A DNA stretch of 64,000 bases from Molossus alvarezi (lineage: Eukaryota > Chordata > Mammalia > Chiroptera > Molossidae), in the NCBI GenBank assembly GCA_037176705.1, contig CM073886.1, positions 129,548,001 to 129,612,000 on the forward strand, read 5' to 3'. Positions 34,540-46,330 of this stretch are shown here, in pieces. The translations under genes were made by a program, and so were the position numbers. Numbering within the stretch: position 1 is the first letter of the stretch; every line of letters begins with the position of its first letter. The notes beneath the pieces are model-generated. The model was not told the DNA's origin, did no database searches, and worked only from the letters and a program-made list of their open reading frames with translations.

Positions 34540-35130
34540 TCCCTGAGCCTTTGTGCTTCTCAAATGGTCCTTACTTTTCCATTCTGTGCAGAGTTATTTC
34601 CTCACCTCCCACTACATAACTTGAAAGTGTCAAATCTCCTTTTTCCAGCTTCCCTTGCAGCTAAGGCTCTGGCATGTGACATGCACCCTGCCAGTAAGAT
34701 GTCCTCACCCCAGATTTTGAATCGACAATCAGTGGCATAAAGAAGCAGGAACAATAGAATATCTGCTCTGGGTTTGGGGCGTGGTGGTGGAGGCAGCAGT
34801 AGCATTGATTCCAGGGGCAGCATCTTCAGGGGTGGTGAGGACGGGCAGCAACCAGTGACTCTGGCAGAGGCTACGTGTTCCGTGGCCAGCAGCAGCCGCG
34901 ATTGTCTCGTCATGGTGTGTCCTCATATTGTGACGTGGTTTGGTCCTAGCACTGGCTGCCCCTAAATTCCATGTCTTTTCCAGCTCCCAGGTCTTCGGGC
35001 AGTACGGCTTCAAGACATTTCTCAAAGGCTTAAAGCAGCCAGAGGTTGTTTCTGTGACTTTCTGCCAAGAGTCTTGGCAGGTACATTCACTTAAGTTATT
35101 GTTTCCTTGTTCTGCTCTTAGTAAAGAAGG
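34540..35130 (+). repeat. Possible ancient LTR-like repeat
   Basis: CCAGCTTCCCTTGCAGCTAA and CTGGCATGTGACATGCACCC at the left and CAGCCAGAGGTTGTTTCTGT, CTGCCAAGAGTCTTGGCAGG at the right resemble the two ends of an old mammalian LTR-type repeat. The family was not identified. Confidence 0.35.
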
Positions 35131-35321
35131 ATACTGTTGAATATTCCCTTATGTGTGATCATTTCCATAACCACAGGTATGCTGGTCAGCTGTCATTAAT
35201 GGAAAAGTCCATGGATTGTTTGGACAAGAAGTAGATATTTGTTGGAATCAATATACCCATAACTCTACATTATACCTCGCTTGTCTCATATTTGTGATGT
35301 CTCTAAATCTAAAAAATAGGG

Positions 35322-35640
35322 ATGCCCTGGCTGGTGTGGCTCAGTGATTAGAGCTTTGATCCCTGCACCAAAGGGTTGTGGGTTTGATTCCAGGTCAAGT
35401 GCTGTTACGTGGGTTGCAGGTTTGATCCTGAGCCCCAGCCAGGGCACGTGAGTGGATGTGTCTCTCTCACATCAACGTTTCTCTCTCCCATCGACGTTTC
35501 TCTCTCCCATTGATGTTTCTCTTTCCCATCGATGTTTCTTTCTCCCCCCTCCCTTTTTCCCTCCTTTTACTCTCTAAAAAAATCAATGGAAAAAATATCT
35601 TCAGGTGAGGATTCACACACACACACACACACACACACAA
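35322..35640 (+). mobile_element. VES SINE with internal tandem expansion
   Basis: CCCTGGCTGGTGTGGCTCAG head, a long GGTTTGATTCCAGG centre, and a body carrying four 19-bp tandem units at 35470-35545 where other copies have one. The tail ends GGTGAGGATTCA followed by a CA repeat at 35612-35639. Confidence 0.93.
35470..35545 (+). repeat. Four 19-bp tandem units in a VES body
   Basis: Units of the form CATCGAYGTTTCTCTCTCC, slightly diverged from each other (CATCAACG, CATCGACG, CATTGATG, CATCGATG). Confidence 0.95.
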
Positions 35641-35781
35641 ATGGGGAAAATGGTTCAATGCTAGTTAAGCCAGCTACTATCAGCAGTCTGTAATTAGAGC
35701 TGGAGAAGAAAGTATGCATCTTTCTTACTCGAAGTTTGATAATACGGGTGATTTTTTCTCTATAGCAAAATTACTGAGTCT

Positions 35782-36043
35782 CTCTCTCTCTCTCTTTTGT
35801 TAATCTTTACCAAAGATATTTTTCCATTGATCCTTTTTTTCTTTAGATAGAGTGGAAGGGAGGGAGAGAGAGAGAGAAACATTAATGTGAGGGAGACACA
35901 CCCACTGGTTGCCTCCCGCATGACCCTGACAAGGGCCAGGGATTGAACCCACAACTCAGGTACGTGCCCTTGACCAGGAATGAAACTCCTGACCCTTTGG
36001 TCTACAGGTTGACATTCTCACTGCTGAGCCAAACCAGCCAGGG
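35782..36043 (-). mobile_element. VES SINE, antisense
   Basis: AGATAGAGTGGAAGGGAGGG, GGTTGCCTCCCGCATGACCC, CCCTTGACCAGGAATGAAAC and CACTGCTGAGCCAAACCAGC. Target-site duplication CTGAGTCTCT at 35772-35781 and 36044-36053. It lies in inverted orientation to the VES that ends at 35640. Confidence 0.94.
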
Positions 36044-36189
36044 CTCTGAGTCTCTTGACATCACTGAGTTTGTGTTTTAAGGCAAGAGATTTACCAGTAG
36101 TTTGTTGAAAGAATAAAAATCATACCTCACAACAGTGTTTACACTGATAACTTCATGGGCTACATTTATGATAGTATTGCCTGACATTT

Positions 36190-36410
36190 ATATCATTTTT
36201 TTTTTTTTAATCTAAGCTATCTGTCTTGATCCTTAGAACCAGCCTATGAAGTAGTAACTTGTGAGCCACAGGTCCAGAAGTCATTCGTGCTTTTTAAAAA
36301 ATGTATTTTTAGGTTTAATGATCAGCTCAAAGTCACCCAAACTAGTTAGAGAAAAGTCAGAACTAGACTGTGGTCTCTTGACTCTGAGAAAGTTGCTCTA
36401 TCAGACTTCA
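36190..36410 (-). mobile_element. MIR SINE, antisense
   Basis: TTGATCCTTAGAACCAGCCT, ATGAAGTAGTAACT and ATCAGCTCAAAGTCACCCAA, TCAGAACTAGACTGTGGTCT follow the reversed MIR order, with an AT-rich insert near 36290-36310. Confidence 0.6.
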
Positions 36411-37282
36411 AGGATTGAAAGGAGCTCATCAGTCAATCAATGTGTCAGCCAAGTATTTTTTTAAGCCTCTGTGGGGTCCTTAACATTGTCCTAACCCCTG
36501 GCACTTGAGATACAGAAAAACATTTACCATGGTCACTGCCTCCAAATCCCTTACTTTTCAAATTCTCCCCAGTGTAAAAGAGCCCAAGCAGAACATAAGG
36601 TAGGGCGATAAAGAAGAGGACAAAATATTTCACTTCTGTAGAAAAATAAAGGCTGGAGCTGACTACCTGCAGGTCCCTTACATGTCCTCAGGGGTGTAGC
36701 CCACAAACCATAGCTGCCGCTGTAGACAGGGTCCGGACTCAGCAGAGTTGTGGCCTTGGAAGGGTCTGTTTCCACCACCCTTCTTTCGTGATCACCTTCT
36801 TTTTGGGTAATCTCTTTGGCCTCGTCTTCCTTCATCACTCTGCTTAATCCTCTCTAGGAGTTTCCTTTCCGTCAGACCTTGGGAAACTGTTGCCTAGTCT
36901 TATTTACAGTGAGTCGTTAATGATTGATAATAGTGTAATACGCTGCCTGTCCCTGCAGGCCTTCAGAGCCTTGATGAAGAAGACGAATTGCATGGGACCA
37001 CGAGGTATCTTGTTAGCTAATGAAGGGAATGAGTTGGGGACAGAGGATCTTTCATCAGCTTTTAAATTAATACCCCTATGCCTAGGGTCAGCTTTTTTAG
37101 TATTTATTTTTTCCACTAGTATGGAAAGATCTATTATGTTACAGATAGGTTGTGCTTTCCTCTTAGAAAACTGTGAAAGATTACCTTGTAGATCAAATGA
37201 GGATCATGTTGAAAAAACACTAATAGTGATAGTAACACAAACTAGGGAACAGTACAAGGTGGTGAGAAAAAATACCTGGAGT
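36411..37282. other. Unassigned sequence; one 167-codon frame
   Basis: A plus-strand frame at 36890-37393 is open for 167 codons but shows no domain and runs into an LTR. I regard it as chance. Confidence 0.5.
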
Positions 37283-37700
37283 GTACAGGGACTAGAGAGT
37301 GGCTTTCCCCCAAAAAGCTGTGTCCACGTCCTAACCCCTGGAACCTGGGGATGTGACCTCATTTGGAAAAAGGGTCTTTGTAAAGCAGTCTAGGTGATTT
37401 AGATGGGCTCTCACTCCAATGCCTGGCGTCCTCATAAGAGACACCCAGAGGAGGTGCACCAGTAGAAGGAAGCCCCCGTGACACAGACTACAGTCATGGT
37501 ACCCACAAGCCAGAGAAGGCCTGAAACCAGCTCAAGGTGGAAGAGGTGACGATGTTCTCTCCCCAGACCCCTCGGAGGGAGCACAACTGTGCTGTCATCT
37601 GTATGCCGGACCTCTGGCCCCAGAGCTCAGAGAGAATAGAATTCTCTTGTTTTCAGCCACCACACCTGTGGTGATTGACGTGCAGCCTAGGAAATGAGCC
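37283..37700 (+). mobile_element. MLT1-type LTR (ERVL-MaLR)
   Basis: CCCCCAAAAAGCTGTGTCCA, CCTAACCCCTGGAACCTGGG, TTGGAAAAAGGGTCTTTGTA, TCCTCATAAGAGAC and TTTTCAGCCACCACACCTGT follow MLT1 LTR order. It is a non-coding solo LTR; no internal retroviral genes are seen beside it. Confidence 0.75.
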
Positions 37701-38755
37701 CAGAGCACAAGACTGGAGTCACCCACCCCAGTCTCTCACTGCTTCTACCACGTACGGATCCCTTGGCCTTGTTCCTAATACTTCTCCCAACCTCGACTGT
37801 CTTAACTGCTCAATCACAGGGTTGGTCTTCCTCACGGATAAAGTTTTCTTCTAGCCCTTCAATGCTAAGATTCTCCTCGTGTACAGTGTTTCACATTTTA
37901 GTATTTCCTTTCTCATCACTGCCTTGTGAGGAGTATAAGGCCTTAGAGGTGCAGGCATTGTAGCATGGGGAAAGTCACTGTTGCATTCAGCTCTTCATCC
38001 CAAACCTTTCTTAGCACCCCTGGTAGGTCCAAGTGATTGCTCGAGTATGACGATATGGAGGTAAAGTTACTTGACCAAAGTTGATCGTTGGCATGTAGAG
38101 ACTCGTTAATTATCCCCAGCAACATCTCTTCTCTTACCTTCTGGAAGGCACGTGGCAGCTGAGATTAAAAAGCACATTTGCTGGCCCCTGGTGTAGCTAT
38201 GTGTGCCCACCTGGCCAGTGTACGCAATCAGCAAGAAGAAGAGGGAACTGTTCCCCCAAAGAGGAAGGAAGGTCCTTCTTCAGCCTTTTTCTGAATTCAT
38301 AGAATTTTTCCTTATCAAATGCGATGCCATCAACTCTGCCTGTATATCACCATCTTTTGATGGTAACCAATATATTTTTCTCTAAAATATGAATGAATTA
38401 TTTTAAAATCTGTATGTCTCTTGACCACACATATGATGAAGCTCACATAAATAGTCGATATGTATTTCTCCTCTCAGCATATAGATTTATTTCCTCAGTC
38501 ACTCATTGGATGTAAGGATACTGGTCACATATGTTCCTTATATATTTCAGAGATCTGAGAGGAAAACGTCTAGGGTGGTCAATGAACTTGGATGTATCTC
38601 CAGATTTCTCTTTAGTCTATCAGTGACTGTTTTTTACTCATTTTAGAATTCTGGTTTATTATACCTGTTGATGTTCCTTCAACTACTTTAATAAGACCTT
38701 CAGAATCCTTTTAATTAGAGTTTAATATAAGCAATCCTACTTTTTGTTCTCTATC
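37701..38755. other. Unassigned sequence without a gene
   Basis: Pyrimidine-rich 37700-37930 could be decayed L2; the remainder is AT-rich. Not assignable. Confidence 0.4.
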
Positions 38756-38764
38756 TCATTTTTT

Positions 38765-38985
38765 TTTTTCCAATTTTTTTCTTAATTGATTTCAGAGAAA
38801 GAGTGAGGGAGAGGGAGAGAGAGATAGAAACATCGATGAGAGAGAATATCAACTGGCCACCTCCTGCATGCCCCCCACTGGGGATTGGGCTCACAACCTG
38901 GGCATGTGTACTGAACTGGAATCAAGCCAGCAAACTCTTGGTGCATGGGTCGACGCTCAACCACTGAGCCACATTGGCCGGACTT
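38765..38985 (-). mobile_element. VES SINE, antisense
   Basis: GAGAGGGAGAGAGAGATAGA, AACATCGATGAGAGAGAATA, CCCCCCACTGGGGATTGGGC and GTGCATGGGTCGACGCTCAA, the complement of the GTCGACC-type head also seen at 18665. Confidence 0.94.
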
Positions 38986-38990
38986 GATCT

Positions 38991-40009
38991 CTCTTTAACC
39001 AATCTATCTTTATTAACAGTTCATCTTTTCTTGTGCCTGTTGTCCTTGCACTCACAGATTTTAATCACTTAACTTCAACCACATATCACTTAAAGATCAT
39101 GTGCTAAGGACAGAAAGGAAAGCAAAGACAGATCAGGAACAGATTTTGTCCGTAAGAGCCCATGCTGTGGTAACCATTCCTTCGGTATAAATATTTGAGA
39201 AAATTCATGCATGCATAACCCTAAAACAAGTTAGAGACTTACAAGTATCCAAAGTCTTTCCAAATCACTTACTGGGAAAGTTGGACAACCACACAGACTC
39301 CCCAGGCAGCAGCCTCCTTCAATGAGGACGACTCGTGGCATCAGAGAGGTCCCTGTGTCAGAGAAAAGGTGTGCTCACAGCTCTTGCAGCAGACATCCCT
39401 GAGGTCAGCAATGGACAAACACCCATATCCTGCTGCTTCTCTCTGCTTGTTTCCTTTCTTCAACAGTGAGGCCCGCTGCCAGATGATTTGTTTTACCATC
39501 CTTTGGTTGACGGATAGATCCTGGAATCCGCCCTGCCATTTCTCCCATGCTGGACGCCCGCCCTTCCCTGCCTCGTCCTCTCCACGATCTCACAGCTTCA
39601 AACTCTGCAGTCAGCAGTCACTCTCTCTTCCTTCGGTCCCAGGTGTCGTGCGTCTCTCGTCTTGGCAGGTGACATTCACTTCCAGGTGAAGCGACTCAAC
39701 ATGCAGAACGCCCTGGTCTCCATGTGGCAGGGATGGTTATTTTCATTGAATAGCACAGATACATGGCACTCAGAGTGTGTGTCACCTCCTTTGGGTTAGT
39801 TTTTGAGCGAAACAATCAAAACTCATTCTACTGTCAAACAGATATGTTTGCTGGTGCACTGCGCATTGGAGGTCAAATGGGTTACTCTAGAGAGGGAGTA
39901 AAAACAACCAAACAAACGACCCTAGAGACTTGGAGATGGTTTAGGCATAGAGGGAAGAGAAATACTACTTCCCAAGAGTCTGTTTTATGTCCAATGTATT
40001 TTACATACA
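38991..40009. other. Unassigned sequence without a gene
   Basis: Chance frames at 39369-39689 and 39763-40014 have no domain. Confidence 0.45.
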
Positions 40010-40230
40010 GGTAGACATAGAGATATAAGGTATTCCTGTCTCCATTTTCACAGATGAGGAAAATAGGACTTAGATCCATTATATTCATAATATTTTTTAA
40101 AGCAGGTGTTGTAGTAGATACTGTTTTCCACATTATTGCACTCAAAGCTCAACAATTAAACTGTGTGGAAAGTATTATTATTTCCATTTAAGGAGGAGGA
40201 AACTGAGACTCAGAGGGACTATGAAATCTG
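40010..40230 (-). mobile_element. Two MIR-like fragments, antisense
   Basis: TCTCCATTTTCACAGATGAG, GAAAATAGGACTTAG near 40049 and, separately, GTATTATTATTTCCATTTAA, GGAGGAAACTGAGACTCAGA near 40172. Each is the reversed 3' core of MIR. Confidence 0.65.
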
Positions 40231-40917
40231 CTTGAAGCAGACTCTTTTGCTATTACTTTCATAGTTTTTACCTTTTCATTTTCTTAATTTTTTCCTAAAA
40301 TTTTATTTAGCTTAATATTTTATTTTATTTATCTGTTCAATCTACCTGTTACAATTTTCTCATTTTTTTCACCTTTTTCGCTCTAAGTTCTGAAAAGTTT
40401 CTTCAACTTTATCTTTCAGACTTCTTATTGAACTTTTTATATTGTCATTCATGTTTTTATTTTCCAAGATCTTATATTGTTTCTGATGTTTTTCTTTTTC
40501 TTAATAAGATTCTCTTCTTAATTTATGGCTATAAAATATATTTGGATTTCTCTATGGATAATACTTAGAATTTAAACTCTCTCCCCTGGATTACCTGCTG
40601 CCTTTGGAATTAGTTGCTCTCTTTATTCATTTTGGACTCTTTTTTTTTTTTATTTTTTATCATGGTGTTGATTTTCTTCAAATTGTGTTCATCTCAGTTT
40701 CCTTCTTTGTTATGAATTGGTATCCAGTGATGATTGGTTCTCTGTCATCAGTAGCATGGAGACACAGACTCACTGATAAAGGAGGCGAACTGGTACGGGT
40801 CCCTTTTCGTTATGCAGGTAGCTCCATGATCCCACAGTCCTCTCATTGGAGACGGTGGCCGCCCTGTGCACGAGGACAGGGATGTTATTTAGTAAACTTA
40901 TCTTCAGGGATGTTGAT
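40231..40917. other. AT-rich unassigned stretch
   Basis: Strongly T-rich 40250-40700, perhaps antisense L1 remains. The 220-codon plus-strand frame from 40604 crosses a SINE and is not a gene. Confidence 0.45.
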
Positions 40918-40930
40918 GTGGAGAAAGCCT

Positions 40931-41098
40931 CCCTGCTTTCTAAGTATATTTTCATTGAGAGAGAAACATCGACCGGCTGCCTCCTGCACGTCCCTACTGG
41001 GGACTGAGCCTGCACCCGGGCATGTGCCCTGCATGGGAATCGAACCGGCACCTCTCAGTCCATGGGAGGACGCTCATCCCCTGAGTCACACCCGCCAG
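40931..41098 (-). mobile_element. VES SINE, antisense, short
   Basis: GAGAGAGAAACATCGACCGG, GGGAATCGAACCGGCACCTC and CCCTGAGTCACACCCGCCAG. Flanked by a perfect 13-bp target-site duplication (GTGGAGAAAGCCT) at 40918-40930 and 41099-41111; little or no A tail remains. Confidence 0.95.
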
Positions 41099-41454
41099 GT
41101 GGAGAAAGCCTTCAATGTTAGAATGAGGGCGTTTTCTCTCTGGGGTTCCAACACCCTTGCCAGAAATTACAGAGTGTCCCAGCCAGATGCCTTGATTTCT
41201 TTACAACACAGTCATGCGGCTCCTGCTGGGGTGCACGGGCAGCCTCCAGTGGCGTGGGGCTGGTGAGGGGCTCGGAGCTGCCTGGGCAGCTGCTCGGGAA
41301 CTGCCCTTCAGTGCCTGGCTCTGCTGCCCGCCCCACTGCCCACTGAGGTCTCCGGATCTGCAGAGGGATATTGGGAAGATATGTTTCCACACAGGGGACA
41401 AGACTTTTTGCATAGTCTGGACTTCAGATTCCTCCAGGTTTTTGTGTTTTGTTT

Positions 41455-41695
41455 TTTTTTAATCTTCACCCGAGGACATTTTTGCATTTATCTTCAGACA
41501 GAGTGGGAGGGAGACAGAGAGAGAGAGAGAAACATCGACGTGAGAGAGACACATCGACTGGTTGCCACCCACATGTGCCCAACAGGGGCCAGGGACGAAC
41601 CACAACCGAGGTACATGCCCTTAGTGAGAACCGAACCCAGGACTCTCTGGTCCGCGGGCTAACGCGCTAACCACTGAGAAAACCTGGCTGGGGCC
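41455..41695 (-). mobile_element. VES SINE, antisense
   Basis: AATCTTCACCCGAGGACATT tail, CAGACAGAGTGGGAGGGAGA body, GGACTCTCTGGTCCGCGGGC and CTAACCACTGAGAAAACCTG head complement. Confidence 0.94.
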
Positions 41696-41699
41696 CTGC

Positions 41700-42225
41700 A
41701 TGTGGTTTAAACTACACAGTCCAATTTTTCAATGATGAAAACAGAACAATTGCTGAACATTTTTCATATATCTTCACACTTTGGCAATTATAAAAACTCT
41801 GTAGTGTGTTACATCTTGAAGCTCTGTTGAATCAATCGGACTACTTTTAGATGAAGATGGGTATACCTGTTAGTAACAAACTAACACAATTCTTCTCCAG
41901 TGCTGCTCTTAAATATGCAGATTTTACCCACTCGAATCCCGAAATCAACTTATGACACCTTTTGGTCTTTTCTTGAGAGAATCATCTGCAACCGAATTCA
42001 AGCATTTGTCCTCCATCCTTTAGGAAGCTGAAGGGCAGGATGAGAGGGCGTGTTGGAGGGAAAGATTTGAAATGATCATTGAAATGCTTTCTCATGTTTA
42101 TTTGTTGTATATTCTATTATTAATTTTCATTCAGGTAATTTTTCTTTTCTACATGGGGTCAACACGTGGCTATACATTCATCAGACATTCTTAGAGTCTT
42201 TCAGGTCAGAAGGATGCCTGAAGCA
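41700..42225. other. Unassigned sequence without a gene
   Basis: AT-rich; no recognised repeat. Confidence 0.4.
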
Positions 42226-42264
42226 GGTTGACCTTGGCGGTTGACCTTGGCGGTTGACCTTGGC
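42226..42264 (-). promoter_or_regulatory. Three tandem NR5A/ERR-like half-sites
   Basis: Three perfect 13-bp units GGTTGACCTTGGC stand head to tail. Each contains, on the minus strand, CCAAGGTCA, an exact match to the extended half-site bound by monomeric nuclear receptors of the NR5A (SF-1/LRH-1) type and close to ERR sites. Repetition is seen directly; binding is inference. Confidence 0.45.
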
Positions 42265-43469
42265 ATACAGACCACGTTGTTCTCCGGTGGAGGTGAGTCA
42301 GAGGCTCTTCCTTTCATATTACATGAGAGCCGTGTTCAGAACCCGCACACAAAAGAATTGATAAATGAGGGAATCGAACAAATAAATGACTTTTTTGTGG
42401 AGGGGGAGCTACACTGTCTTTGGGAAGGATTAGATGGGGCTCAAAATAATTATTCTTTGTAGTGTTTCCTGGCTGTTTAAAATGAAAAACAGGGAAGTAT
42501 CACGAGCTTCTTCGGCATTTAGTTAATCAACTATTATCTTGTGATTGTACTATGTCAATTCAAGTATCTCATGAAATTAGAAATTATTCACCAAAGACAT
42601 CTCACAAAATATTGATTTTGTGACTCGATTGACCATCTTCCTTCCTAGATGTGTCTCATGTCTTACAGTCTCTCCTTGGGAGGCACCACGGTCCACAAAG
42701 GAGCGTTTAAGTCAGGAACCTGCAAATCACCCGTCACCTCCACACGCCCGCCAGGTGACCCGTTCATCAAGGCGCAGGTTTTCCCGAGCGCGACTTCCAC
42801 GGGCACTGATCCAGGTGACTGGTGTGCAGCCACCATCAAGCAGACAGTGTCTCTCTTCTCACAGAGAGTCTTCTGGAAGAGAGGGTGACACAACCGAACT
42901 TACATGCCGGGGGTCCAGCACTGTGAAGGAAGACACCCAGAAGGGGTAGAAAGGGAGAGAGTTCACCCCCTTCCCCTCGGTTCAGAGAGCCTGGGCACGT
43001 CGCAGAGCAGGGCGCGTCCTCGTCATGTCCCCCCGCGTCCATGTCTCAATGACCTGCCTGAAGCCGTAGTCAGACCTCTTCCATTGCCTCCTCAACTTCC
43101 TCTAAGCTTCGCATCGTCTGGAAGGCCAAGCCTTCGCTGCGCCCCGTGCTGCCCTCCCTGGTCTCGCCACCGCCTCCGCTCTGGCCTGGTGGCTTCAGCT
43201 CCTGCCTCTGTCTGAAGGGACCCTTTCCAGCAGCTCCGTGCAGCTCCTACAACACACTGTCAGAGACGTTTTGTTCCACGTCTCCCCATTGCCGCATGGA
43301 TGACAGTCGTCCATGTGTCCCAGTGTTGACCACTTCTTGCTGTGCCCACCGCGGAGGACCGAGGCCCTCGCCTTCAGCTGCCTGGGAGCGCTTTATTCCC
43401 TAGTCCTTTTATCCAGGACGGCTCTGCGATTTCTCCCTTCCCCTGCCCTAAACAATGCATGTCCATTCT
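42265..43469. other. Unassigned, GC-rich from 42640 to 43420
   Basis: Overlapping frames in several phases (42620-43403) reflect composition. No conserved domain or splice-framed exon is visible. Confidence 0.45.
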
Positions 43470-43680
43470 ATAACCTCCCATAAGGCCCATATGCTGCTTT
43501 CTACTGCTCATTTGCATATTATATTGTGATAACCTGTTTGGTCACTCTTTGATGCCTACTGGAAATTGCTTGAGAGAAAGCACCATGCTTTCGTTGTCCT
43601 GCCTACTCAGCCAGTGTCCAGCACAGTGCTCGGTCCCCATTAAGTATGTAAGAAATATTTGTTCAATGAACGAGTGACTA
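43470..43680 (+). repeat. MIR/L2-type 3' tail
   Basis: AAATTGCTTGAGAGAAAGCA, CAGTGTCCAGCACAGTGCTC and AAGAAATATTTGTTCAATGA resemble the 3' end common to old mammalian MIR/L2 copies. Confidence 0.55.
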
Positions 43681-44329
43681 AATGAACGGATCAGTGACAT
43701 TCTAGGATCCATAATCTCGGAATCAAGGAAGATCTGAAATATAGAAGTGCTGAGCAGAGGAGTGCAGTCCAGGGAGGAGGAAGATGTTCAGGAATCTTGA
43801 GAAGCCAGAAATAATTTCGGGACCCACGAAAGCTGTGCAGTAAATACAAGAGAAATAAAAGTTGTAGTGCCAGGCCATCGATAGCTCTCATTTTATTGAT
43901 GAATAAAAACATAACTCAAGGAAAGCACTTTACAAATAAGATAATAAATATCCAAGTGACTACTTGAAAGGTAGAAACATTTAGAGGATGACATTATATA
44001 TAAGGCAATACCTATGACGAAATGCTAAAGGCATTTGTGTGGGAGAAAAATCCAGACCTGTGCTGGAAGGGAGATGGGGCTGAACCAGATTTAGAGATGA
44101 CAGCACGCACCGGAGCCTGCTGGAGCAGCACACGGGGGGATTAAAAACCCAGACCAAACCTTGAGTGGAAACCGGCTGCATTTCCTTTGGGATATTGGCC
44201 CTCGGGCCCACCTGCAGGCATGGCGCGCTTCTCAAGGGAGCCTGGAAGGGAAACTCTGTGCACAGTCACGTGCTGGAGGTATCAGTTCTGGTTCTTCTGA
44301 ACGGACACCTTTGTCCTTTGGGTGGCGCT
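43681..44329. other. Unassigned sequence without a gene
   Basis: No recognised repeat or exon. Confidence 0.4.
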
Positions 44330-44405
44330 GTATTGTAGAACTGTACACCTGAACCCATGTCGTTTTATTAACCAGTGTCACCCCAATACGTTCAATAAAA
44401 CATAC
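44330..44405 (+). repeat. Repeat 3' end shared with 10010-10078
   Basis: GTACACCTGAACCCATGTCG and TTAACCAGTGTCACCCCAAT, then an A-rich end; see the entry at 10010. Confidence 0.45.
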
Positions 44406-44769
44406 CTTTATAGTAAGACTATTAATGCCTCGGTTTGTACTGCAAGTCTGTGAGGCTTTGGAATTGGGAAGCTAGGTTGGCTGAGGTAATTCAGATAGAA
44501 ATTATGTTCGAATGTCTAAAGCTGAAACGATGTGATTTCATATTCTTACGATTATTTTAAGTCATCTTCAGCCCCTCATTGGGCTCTGGGGATATATTAG
44601 TGAAGTGAACCTGTGTAGAAAAGGGACAGTAATGCCAGGTCATCCAGCATGGAGCTGGACTTGAGATGGTTTTAAACGGGGAACGCCAGACTGCAGTGAA
44701 ATGAGCTCCAACTACTGTACTAAATCTGATGAACCCCCAAAACATTTAACTGAGTGACAACGAAAAAAC

Positions 44770-45075
44770 AATTAAAGAGTAAACTCAGCATCACTCCAGT
44801 TGTTTAAAACAAGAACACTGAGTCAATGTTATCTGCAGACAAATATATAAAAAAAAGTAAGGCGATTAATCTTTTAAAGTAAGCTGTTGGTTACCTTTGG
44901 AGAAATGAGGGAGATTCAATAATGGAGAGAATTTAAATTCCAGGGAATGTAAAGGTTCTGCACACATTCTACAGTTCACTGGTGGTGGACGGATACTATT
45001 TACTTTATCTTTCTTTGACTACACACGATACACACATATTGCATGTAATGTATATAATACAAAATGTATCCAACT
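44770..45075 (+). mobile_element. Possible old L1 3' UTR
   Basis: TAAGCTGTTGGTTACCTTTG, GAGAAATGAGG and TGCATGTAATGTATATAAT recall L1MC-type 3' UTRs. Weak. Confidence 0.3.
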
Positions 45076-45209
45076 ATGCACTATATCAGCATCTTTATAT
45101 ATGACTGATAGAGTTCATATTGTTTCTAAATGATACCTCTTTTGATCAGAGAAACAATTGTGTGGACGTGGTATACATATGCATCAGAAGTTTGAAAAAG
45201 CGTGTTAAA

Positions 45210-46330
45210 TACTCTAAGTCTCTGCCACACCTGGTGGGCTAAGTGACCTGTCACCAAGCTCACAGCCTCATTTCAGAGGGCCTGGCAATTGACACCAATC
45301 AGCACAGCTGACTGCTGCTCCTAGCAATCTGTGCCAATTGTTAACGTGGGGAAGTGGGCCAATTGCCTGAGACCAGGCTTCATTAATTTATAGCAAAATT
45401 TTGCCCTACACAGACAGATTGGGGAATTAAGACCATAATAAAAAGACAAATCAAACACACCAAAAGGAATTTGGAATATTTTTAAGCCAGTACGTTCATT
45501 TTCAAGCATAAACCTTTCTTCAGAGTGATTGGAAATCAAAAGCTAAGTTGAGTGCATATTATTTCTGGCAATTGTATAATTCATAAATAGACAAATGGCT
45601 TATGAAACACAGTGAAAAAAATGTGCTCACAAGGAGGTATCATCCATGCCAAGTTTACTGCTGAGATCATAAACCAGTGACAATAGGGGTTAATAATAGA
45701 AATGTTGGTAGTCCTCTACTTATAATAGAATGAACAGCACTGCTATAATTACAATTTTCTTTTTTCCCTGTTATATAGAAATGAATCAATATCCAAGTAG
45801 AGAGAGGATAAAAATGTCTTCCATAATTTGCACTGCTCTTCAAAAGAATTGGCTTCTTAGGTCTGCAAGTCAATTGTATCACTCAAAAGTATTACAAGGC
45901 TATTTATCAAATTGTGTAAATTAAAATTTGTTTTGACCTATTTGAAGGCTATTTTATGTGATTTTTGCTAGAGACTGAATAATCATGCACAATTTTCTCT
46001 TCTTTTCCAAGTTACTTTTAAAAAGAATCAATATGTTATTTCGGTGGCTACTTAGAAGAATCAACTCTTCATGTGATCTCTCGCTAAGCTCTGCTGCCAC
46101 CAAGATGATTCTGTACAGATGCTCCTTGCCTGGCTTGTTATTAATTAGGTCCAGGAAAACATTAGATTAATGACTGTAGCAATAATTCACATATGTCAAA
46201 TGGACTCTTATTATTCCCAGGAAAAATAATAGCCAGTTTGATTGGACTTCGGTAGAACTGCATTAGCTGAGTAAATTAGTAAAACTGGGGATGTATGCAA
46301 TGAAAAACACATATTTTCCTCATACCTAGG
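45210..46330. promoter_or_regulatory. Candidate conserved non-coding region
   Basis: Over one kilobase without any recognised repeat in an otherwise repeat-dense window. It has CCAAT/ATTGG motifs (CCAATTGTTAACG near 45334, GGCCAATTGCC near 45357, TTGATTGGACTTC near 46238) and ATTA clusters near 46140-46170. No exon is visible. Function is inferred only from repeat exclusion. Confidence 0.25.

Noticed and set aside
36890..37393. 167-codon frame
   Set aside because: No recognisable motif, ends inside an MLT1 LTR, and has no supporting splice sites.
40604..41266. 220-codon frame, the longest in the window
   Set aside because: It spans T-rich sequence and an antisense VES with its target-site duplication; there is no domain and no splice context.
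42620..43403. GC-rich overlapping frames as a possible gene
   Set aside because: Several competing frames, none with a domain or exon-like boundaries.
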